DNA of 64,000 bases from Paratinospora sagittata (lineage: Eukaryota; Streptophyta; Magnoliopsida; Ranunculales; Menispermaceae), in assembly GCA_035771175.1 (NCBI GenBank), contig CM069603.1, positions 28,116,308-28,180,307 on the forward strand, written 5' to 3'. Position numbers and translations under genes: made by a program. Below the pieces are notes generated by a model. The model was not told the DNA's origin and ran no database searches. It worked only from the letters and a program-made list of their open reading frames with translations. Shown piece after piece: positions 57,551-64,000 of this stretch (the first letter of the stretch is position 1; every line of letters begins with the position of its first letter).

Positions 57551-58876
57551 TATCACACCTCGCCCGGACGCGCCTAAATCGGTGGAACATTCACAGGCGG
57601 GGCGCGAATGCATTATAACAGTTATCGAGTGCGAAGGTACACAATTGAGTACAAATCTGATTTCATTAATTTCAGAATATATTTTTGTACAAAACATAAT
57701 TGAGGGAACATCCTCCCAAAATCTCCCTATAAATAAACAATAGGTACAAAATGTGGGCCCAAAAACCTCCTCCCAATCCACCCTAGTCTCCTGTAAAAAT
57801 GGTTAACAACGAGGTGAGCTATTGCCCAGTGGGTAAAATAGTTTGTGAATACGGCAATTAATAAATAAGACTTCATAATCAAACATCACATATGCAACAT
57901 CTTAAACAGTACAACATGTATGAATGTATGACACCGTCTCGTAATGGTTCTGTGATCATACATAGCCCTAGATTCACGTACAGATGTCCCTCTCCAAGAA
58001 ATTCCAGATTCACATTGTACGTCTCTTTCCAGGGAAAACATCAAGAATAGTAAGCATTGCTCCAATAACTATTCCATAAATCAAAATAGTGAGCATTGCT
58101 CCAATAACTATTTTGTTGATCACAAACCACTTACGTCCCTAGGTGGTTATGTATGATGACTATGAATTAACAGGTCCGATCATTACTAACATTAGACAGG
58201 ATTTGGCAACGTCTGGTGATACTTATCAGGGTCAGCATCACCACGTTCATTGTTAGGATGTTTAGTATTACTCGTACAAACTGATAGCTTTCAAATAAGG
58301 CCAACCAGACCAGTCTCTAGTCGACAGGTGGGACACGAGGTCCGCTTAAATACCAATCTTTTAGAACAACAAGCTGCCTCCCGTTCACTATTCAAAGTTA
58401 CTTAGGACAAGACTAAGTTTGGTTGAGTTAAATTGACCACTAATCCTGTATAGTAACAGTGTAATACATGAACTCCAATTATGCAGGCATATGTATGACA
58501 GGTATGAACATTATACGCAATAATGCAGTGTAAATGGATAATAGACATAATGATAAATGAATGAAAACTTTAATAAAAGTCATAAGACACACAAACCTAT
58601 GTTTCACTCCCCACTTTCAGATAAAACTTCTTTCTAGAACTCGCCCCCAGCAGAACTGCCTTGCACCACGAAGAGAGTCTCAAAAAGAGGAGAGAAAAAA
58701 TCACAATGAGAGTGATGAACTAATAAGGAGAGCAAGATAGAAGAGAGATGAGTTGTGTGAAAAATGAAAAGGGGGGCTTTTTATAGAAAAGGAATGCCCG
58801 AAGGTTCGGGCGGGCTGCCCGAACGTTCGAGTATTGACTAGAACAAATTTTTTTTGTTTAAACCAGGGGTATTACA
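57551..58876 (-). repeat. 3' LTR of the second gypsy (left end approximate)
   Basis: On minus it begins TGTAATACCCCTGG at 58,876, after a purine-rich tract (58,877-58,900). It ends near GGGCGAGGTGTGATA at about 57,551, where copia coding sequence starts. No partner LTR in the window. Confidence 0.7.
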
Positions 58877-58999
58877 CTATACCCCTATTAAAAGAATTTC
58901 GCCCGCAAAATTTCAGTCCATGTAGTGATGATTGTTATCTTCGTGAGATTCACCTCCTTTCTCATCTGTAACAAGATTAGGGTAATGTTGGTAAGGTCC

Positions 59000-59443
59000 C
59001 TAAATAATACTATGGCCGGTGGAATCCTCAACATCATCAAACAATGGAGAGCAAATGAAATTGGATTTGTCCTTAGAGGGTTCCGACATTTGCCTGACAG
59101 ATGGTGGTGTAGGGCACTGCAAGTTGCAGCTTTTCAAGGGAGGTAGGTTGAGCGACGAAATGATTTTTTGTGTAGTTGCCCGAATTCGGCCGCCTGACAA
59201 TTTTGGTAAGAGATCTTGCCAGGATGAGGGAAATGGATTGTTTTGGGCAATATTGTTATGATATAGCCATACACGCTCTGGTGATAGGGATTGTTGCCGA
59301 TGGGGCGAGGGGGTTGGTGGTGCAAAGAAGTTGTGGTTTGTCTTAGAACTTGAAGGAGTCTCCACCAGTTGCCAAGCAGGCCATGGAATGTATGATTCAT
59401 TACTCCCGTTTACGTTGTTTTCAGACATCTGCATGGTTAACAC
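59000..59443 (-). CDS. Unidentified 147-residue ORF between chromodomain and 3' LTR
   Basis: An intact frame, starting 52 bp after the chromodomain stop (59,495) and ending about 120 bp before the LTR. The product is Pro/Ser/Asn/Gln-rich, with two Trp clusters (YIPWPAWQLVE, FPSSWQDLLPKLSGG) and a basic-then-hydrophobic stretch (RIRATTQKIISSLNLPPL). No signal peptide, membrane segment or zinc motif is seen, so it is not an obvious envelope-like protein. Its survival without stops in an element whose other frames are broken makes it worth noting; it might equally be chance or part of the untranslated region. Confidence 0.4.
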   Translation of the reverse strand: MLTMQMSENNVNGSNESYIPWPAWQLVETPSSSKTNHNFFAPPTPSPHRQQSLSPERVWLYHNNIAQNNPFPSSWQDLLPKLSGGRIRATTQKIISSLNLPPLKSCNLQCPTPPSVRQMSEPSKDKSNFICSPLFDDVEDSTGHSII

Positions 59444-59494
59444 TATATTAAGATAATTTTATTGATAAGTGAAATAGTACAATGTATCACATCA

Positions 59495-60525
59495 TCAATT
59501 ATTACTAGAAAATGATTCAGGGTATTTCTGTTTAATTGTTTCTTCTAGTTCCCAAGGTGCTTCATCTACTCCGTGGTGATCCCAGAGTACTTTTACGAAT
59601 GGAATGCTACGTCGCCTCAGTTCTTGAGTTTTCCTATCAAAAATATGTATCGCTCTCTCCTGATATTTGTTTCCTTATTCAACTCGGACTTCAACCAGAG
59701 GAATGATGTGTGAAAGATCAAGACGACACTTTCGAAGCATGGATACATGGAAAACGTCATGAACCTAGACATGGATGAGGGAAGGGATAGTCGATAGGCT
59801 AGTTTACCAATACGTTCAACGATATGAAATGGGTCGATATATCGTGGAGAGAGCTTTCCTTTGATCCCAAAGCGTTTGACACCTCTTGTAGGCTTAACTT
59901 TTAGAAAAACCAAGTCCCCCTTGTCAAATTCTATAGGTTGTCTCCGCTTGTCGGCATAGCTCTTCTGTCGACTTTGTACTACACGAAGTCGCTCATTTAC
60001 TAATGTGATCTTCTCAGAAGTCTCTTGAACTAGTTTTGGCCCCAGTTGAGGTCGATCTGCCATATCTAACCAGCATACCGGAGATCTGCAAGGGCGACCA
60101 TAGAGAGCCTCGTATGGTGCCATGCCGATACTGGTTTGGTAGCTGATGTTATATGCAAACTCAGCCAAATGTAAGTGTTTTGCCCATCCGTCATGAAAAT
60201 CCAAAATGCAACATCGTAACATATCCTCCAAGATTTGGATTAAGCGCTCTGACTGCCAGTCAGTCTGTGGGCGAAAAGCTGTGCTCATGGTGATCCCGGA
60301 GCCCATTCTACTCTGGAAGCATTGCCAAAAATTTGATGTGAATCGAGGGTCTCGATCAGAGAGGATTGCGAGTGGTATGCCATGGAGGCGTACGATATCT
60401 CTTTCATACAATTCGGCTAGCTTGGCGAGGTTATCTGTGAACTTTATTGGTAAAAAGTGTGCGAACTTTGTAAGTCTATCAATGATAACCCAGATTGCAT
60501 CTTGCCCTTTATTATTTGGAGGCAA
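59495..60525 (-). pseudogene. Gypsy integrase core and chromodomain
   Basis: A long frame (60,525-59,617) has VIIDRLTKFAHFLPI, ILSDRDPRFTSNFWQ and QSERLIQILEDML (catalytic D and E), MAPYEALYGRPCRSPVCWL and the GPY/F region (KLSPRYIDPFHIVERIG). After a frame break near 59,720 the chromodomain reads RSIPFVKVLWDHHGVDEAPW and ELEETIKQKYPE and ends at 59,495. The chromodomain type and position define a chromovirus; such domains are known to guide integration toward marked chromatin. Confidence 0.9.
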
Positions 60526-60555
60526 GACTGTAACAAAATCTATTCCAATGTTCCC

Positions 60556-60765
60556 CTACTTCCATTCTCCAATAGGTAATGGCTGGAGAGGTCCAAAAGG
60601 AAGTCTGCCTTCTGCCTTTACTTGTTGGCAAATGAGACATCGGGCAACGAAGTCTGCAATAGCCTTCTTCATACCAGAGAACCAGAATTGTTGCTTGACA
60701 TCTTTGTACATCTTGTCTCTCCCAAGATGCATAACAAACCTTGAGCAATGCATTTTAGTGAGCAC
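60556..60765 (-). pseudogene. Gypsy integrase zinc-binding (HHCC) region
   Basis: DKMYKDVKQQFWFSGMKKAI and CLICQQVKAE give the second His region and the CX2C pair; the first part is on a shifted frame. Follows RNase H and precedes the core directly. Confidence 0.85.
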
Positions 60766-62008
60766 TTCTTTTTGAACTTTAGGATCGTTCGGTAGGCAGA
60801 GACATTTTTTTTAGAAGACTGCCCCGTCATCAGAGACTGACCAGTGAAGAAGGTCTTGTCCGCTGAGTAGAAGTTTTCTTTACTCCATTAACATGGGGTC
60901 GCTGGCTTGAGCTGCTAAAAGTTTTCGAATAAGCTCAGAGTTGGCTAATAATTGAGAGAGTCGTGATCTTCCTCTCTCCTCTTTGGCGGAGGTTTAGGTC
61001 TCTCTGAGTGTAGATATAGATGTAGATGTACTTGAGACTTTTGTGATCCTAGAAGACTTCAAACCGTTCGCTGTATAGGTAGTGACGCCATAACTTTAAT
61101 GCGAATACGACAGCTGCAAGTTCCTAGTCATGCGTTGGGTAATTACCCTCATAAATCTTTAGATGCGCAAAAGCATATGCAACAACTTAGCCTTCTTGCA
61201 TTAGTATTGCACCTAAGCTTTGGAGAGAAGCGTTGGTGTATAATGAAAATCCAACTCCATTTCTTGGAGATATTAGTACTAGTGTTGTCGTGAGGCGCTT
61301 CTTCAATTCCTGAAATGACGATTCACACGCGGGATTCCAGATGAATTGTACATCTTTCCAAGTGAGCTTGGTCATAGATTCAACAATCTTTGAGAAGTCC
61401 TTGATAAAACGTTTGTAGTAGCCAGCCAAACCAAGAAAACTCTGGATTTGAGTAAATGTGGTAGGCTGCTTCCAGTTTAAAACTGCTTCAACCTTTGAAG
61501 GATTCACCTCAATGCCATTGCCTGAAACCACATGACCTAGGAATTGAACTATTTTCGCCCAAAATTCACACTTACTCAACTTTGCATATAACTGATGGCT
61601 TCTTAAGGTCTGGAAGACAATCCTCAGATGTATCTTATGGTCTTCCTCAGTTAAAGAATATATCAAGATATCATCTACAAAGACCACCACGAATCAGTCT
61701 AAATATGGTCTAAAGATGCGGTTCATCAAATCCATGAACACTACAGGAGCATTTGTTAGACCGAACGACATGACCAAGAACTCGTAATGACTGTACCGAG
61801 TACTAAAAGTTGTTTTATTTATGTCCGACTCTCTGATCCGGAGTTGATGATAGTCGGATCGTAAATCAATCTTAGAGAAGTATTTGACATCTCTAAGTTA
61901 GTCGAACAAGTTATCGATCTTGGGTAATGGGTATCTGTTCTTGCTGGTGCGTTATTCAACTTGCGATAGTCGATGCAAAATCGTAACGAACCATCCTTTT
62001 TGCAAAGT
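60766..62008 (-). pseudogene. Gypsy RT and RNase H, broken
   Basis: RT: KKDGSLRFCIDYRKLNN near 61,990, a frame-shifted middle, [11 protein letters not shown] (active site FVDD, 61,690), [20 protein letters not shown] and [19 protein letters not shown]. RNase H begins [20 protein letters not shown], where the first catalytic Asp is Asn, and degenerates through stops toward 60,800. Confidence 0.88.
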
Positions 62009-62042
62009 CGATCTTGGGTAATGGGTATTTGTTCTTGGTAGT
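62009..62042 (-). repeat. Duplicated segment at the gypsy/pararetrovirus junction
   Basis: CGATCTTGGGTAATGGGTAT with TGTTCTT and GGT occurs here and at 61,915-61,949. The copy at 61,915 lies at its normal place in gypsy RT (the YPLPKID block); the copy here is 94 bp away on the wrong side of KKDG and directly touches pararetroviral RNase H. Confidence 0.8.
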
Positions 62043-62226
62043 GAAGTTTTGCTTGAGAGAATGTGCCACTTTAATTACCACAAATATTTACATTATTCCC
62101 GACTTTTTCAAGGAGAACGGCGCCCCAGTAGAGATCCGAAGTATCTGTCTGAAGAATCAAAGAACCAACGGTGGGAAGAACTAGAGGAGGAGGATTTTGA
62201 CAAATAGTCTTCAGATGCTCAATAGC
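62043..62226 (-). pseudogene. Pararetroviral RNase H start, truncated
   Basis: Minus-strand text includes an ILQTDTSD motif with the first RNase H Asp and a GAVLLEK block, then a stop and the junction. The rest of RNase H is missing. Confidence 0.75.
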
Positions 62227-63050
62227 TTAAGTATGCGTACCTTGCCAGTCACGAGGCTGCTTCTTAAGTAGGTGAGATAAGACCGAAGTATACTGGGATA
62301 CTCTGAGCAAGAAAGAACACAAATAATTGACAATGCCAAAAAATTGTTGTCGTGTCAAATGAGAATCAGGGAACTGCAACAGTTCAATAGCAATGTGGGA
62401 ACCAGGTTGATAAACTTCATTATAAAATTTCATACCAAGAAAATCAATCTCGCTGGTGTTGAGAATGTTTTTCTTTTCAGAGAGCATGATGCCAGCAGTT
62501 TCAGTGATCTCAAGAAATTGATGAATAAGTTGTTGATGATCAGTATCATGCTTAGAGAATAGTAATATATCATCAATATAGATCAATGTTATTGACAGTA
62601 GAGGAGCATAGATCTTCGTCATTGCTTTCTGGAATAGGGATGGAGCAACCTTGAGACCAAAAGGCATAACCGTCCATTGATAATGTGCATTTGGGATGCA
62701 GAATGCTGTCTTGGGACGATCATCTCGATGAATGTCAAGTCTCCAAAATCCTGCTTTAAGGTCAAACTTACTATAGACAGTGGATCCGGCAAGTAGAGCT
62801 GACTGGGAGGAGATCTTGGGAAGAGGAAATTTATCATCCAGTAAAAATGTGTTCAAAGGTTTGTAATTAATTACAAGCCTCTTCTTATCTCTTGTCTGTT
62901 CAGCTCTTTTGTTGACATAGAATGTCTGACATGCCCAATCAGAATTGGTAGGTTCGATGAGACCTTAAGCAAGGAGTTCTGCACATTCTTGTTTAGCAAG
63001 ACGTAACTCATCAGGAGGCATTCCTGGATGTATTGCTTTGGTTGGATTGA
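62227..63050 (-). pseudogene. Endogenous pararetrovirus reverse transcriptase
   Basis: Caulimoviridae-type RT: DDKFPLP and YSKFDLKAGFW lead to VMPFGLKVAPS and the active site YIDDILLFS. The first segment (about 63,050-62,860) carries the family's CQTFYVNKR block and is separated by a stop at about 62,966. The remainder (62,856-62,227) is open. The DLK(A/S)GF and YIDD forms and the order after a zinc-knuckle coat protein separate it from the gypsy RT next to it. It is an old integrated copy with breaks. Genus not assigned. Confidence 0.88.
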
Positions 63051-63055
63051 TGTCT

Positions 63056-63610
63056 TCATTCTTCTTGAAGGGTAAATGGACATAATAATTCATTCTTCCA
63101 GAGTGGATGGGGATTAGTAAAATCCTTGTGTGACTCAGTAAATGATCTCTTAAGCTTAGCTTGGAGGTCATTGGAATCCTGGATAGTGTAGAGCTTGGGA
63201 ACACACGTATGAGGAAGAAACTGTTGCTTGAAGAGAATACCATTGGGTAGTATTCTAAGCTTGGTTTGAGAATAAATGTCCATACCAATAAGAATGTCTT
63301 TATCAGGAAGATCACAACCAATAATGTGAGTCCAAACAATGGAATCAGGGAAGAACTTCAAACCTATCTTAGTGGCAGTGATAAGGTTCGTTTGAAAGAT
63401 TTCATTGTTGGTTGCTTTGAATAATTCTTTATGGGGTTTCCAACGTTCTCGAGGGAGAATACGCGGATTCATCATACTCTTATATGCACTAGTATCAAAA
63501 TAAGCGATAACCTTGATTGGATTATCATATTTTGAGGAGAGGAGAGAGATATGAGCATAAGGCATCATATGAGTAGGAGCAGTTGGAAAGGAATGAGAAA
63601 CCATACCCAT
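63056..63610 (-). pseudogene. Endogenous pararetrovirus protease region
   Basis: An open frame with FDTSAYKSMM, which resembles the D(T/S)(G/S)A active site of pararetroviral aspartic proteases, and DILIGMDI, the usual second hallmark. It overlaps the next frame around 63,060-63,110, where a frameshift separates protease from RT. Confidence 0.75.
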
Positions 63611-64000
63611 AAATTGATCATAGTCAACATCAGAGAATTTAGAAGAATTATCTTGATATGCAAATATAATATCTTCATCAGGGGAGTCTTGTTCAGAAAA
63701 AACTGATTCAATGACTTGATCTGGAGCAAGTGAATAGGATTGTTGTATCTGATGAATGAGATGTTGACTTTTCTTCTTATCAGGACATTGTTTTGCAAAA
63801 TGACCTGATTTCTTGCAGATGTAACAGCAAGATTGTTTAGGAGAAGAAGAGTGGCGTTTAAAATATCGTAGGTGTCGTTTCTTCTTAGAAAACCAGGGAG
63901 AACGAGTCTTATGATTTTTCTTCGGTTTATGCTTCTTTGAGAAAGGAGTCGAATAAGAATGTTTCTTCTTCGGTTTGTTGTTGCAGATGCATTTATTTTT
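63611..64000 (-). pseudogene. Endogenous pararetrovirus coat-protein end with zinc knuckle
   Basis: Open from the window edge. It has a very basic stretch (rich in Lys, Arg, His), then an intact CX2CX4HX4C zinc knuckle at 63,785-63,827 (CYICKKSGHFAKQC), then an acidic Ser/Asp-rich linker leading into the protease frame. This order, basic tail, knuckle, acidic linker, protease, RT, is the Caulimoviridae coat-polymerase arrangement. The N-terminal part lies outside the window. Confidence 0.82.

Larger units (their letters stand above)
57551..62042 (-). mobile_element. Second gypsy chromovirus, 5'-truncated
   Basis: On minus: RT (from the junction near 62,008), RNase H remnant, integrase HHCC, integrase core, chromodomain, a 147-codon extra ORF, a purine tract and a 3' LTR starting TGTAATACCCC. 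Gag, protease, the RT start and 5' LTR are absent; in their place is pararetroviral sequence. The lineage differs from the first gypsy (different LTR, shorter, 1.3 kb). Confidence 0.88.

Noticed and set aside
57311..57781. 156-codon minus ORF
   Set aside because: It runs from a gypsy LTR into copia linker sequence and an LTR end, so it is a chance fusion across element borders. Only the copia part is coding-derived.
62871..63339. ORFs 62,871-63,083 and the N-terminal part of 62,965-63,339
   Set aside because: Shadows of the pararetroviral protease and RT frames.

Overview
This window is repeat-rich nuclear DNA of a eudicot plant. It holds only two intact-looking host genes, both in the first 20 kb. 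One is a heavy-metal-associated isoprenylated plant protein (HIPP) with two coding exons at 14,364-14,932 (+). The other is a five-exon gene for a thylakoid-lumen FKBP-type protein at 17,302-19,176 (-), which matches the FKBP16-2 / PnsL4 subunit of the photosynthetic NDH complex. Almost everything else recognisable is transposon-derived and broken. There are no bacterial-type operons, CRISPR arrays or recognisable RNA genes.

Layout. 0-1.3 kb: GC-rich, purine-biased DNA with three small tandem duplications. 1.3-4 kb: decayed Ty1/copia fragment (+) with a 3' LTR. 4-9.6 kb: AT-rich DNA with an Au-type SINE and a duplicated tRNA-Met primer-site module. 9.7-13.3 kb: three separate LINE remnants, one split by a short MITE-like insert with a 10-bp target duplication. 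14-19.2 kb: the two host genes. 19.87-27.71 kb: a Ty1/copia element (-) with both LTRs, split by a 2.9-kb solo LTR. 28-31 kb: a second solo LTR of that family inside palindrome-rich DNA. 31.1-36.9 kb: a ~181-bp satellite array interrupted by a third giant LTR, itself interrupted by a chromovirus-type solo LTR. 37.1-47.6 kb: a Ty3/gypsy chromovirus (+) with its own 3' LTR, no recognisable 5' LTR, and a solo LTR in its reverse transcriptase. 47.6-57.5 kb: nested giant LTRs inside a Ty1/copia fragment. 57.5-62.0 kb: a second gypsy chromovirus (-) with an extra ORF before its 3' LTR. 62.0-64 kb: an endogenous pararetrovirus (Caulimoviridae) fragment (-), fused to that gypsy element through a short duplicated segment.

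The most unusual signal is a family of very large LTRs (called family A here, about 1.8-2.9 kb without nested inserts, ends TGTT...AACA, 5-bp target duplications). They contain two kinds of inverted-repeat arrays. One is a run of ~30-bp mini-hairpins whose stems change in sequence while staying complementary around a conserved loop. The other is a set of larger foldbacks built on AGGACGCT...AGCGCCCT, spaced about 50-90 bp apart. Copies in different places keep the architecture with different stem sequences, which looks like covariation. I do not recognise this as a described structure.

Three of the nested insertions (22,040; 32,734; 39,753) keep exact 5-bp target duplications inside another recognisable element, and two more (28,111 and 48,388) sit inside repeat DNA with exact duplications, so the order of insertion can be read directly.
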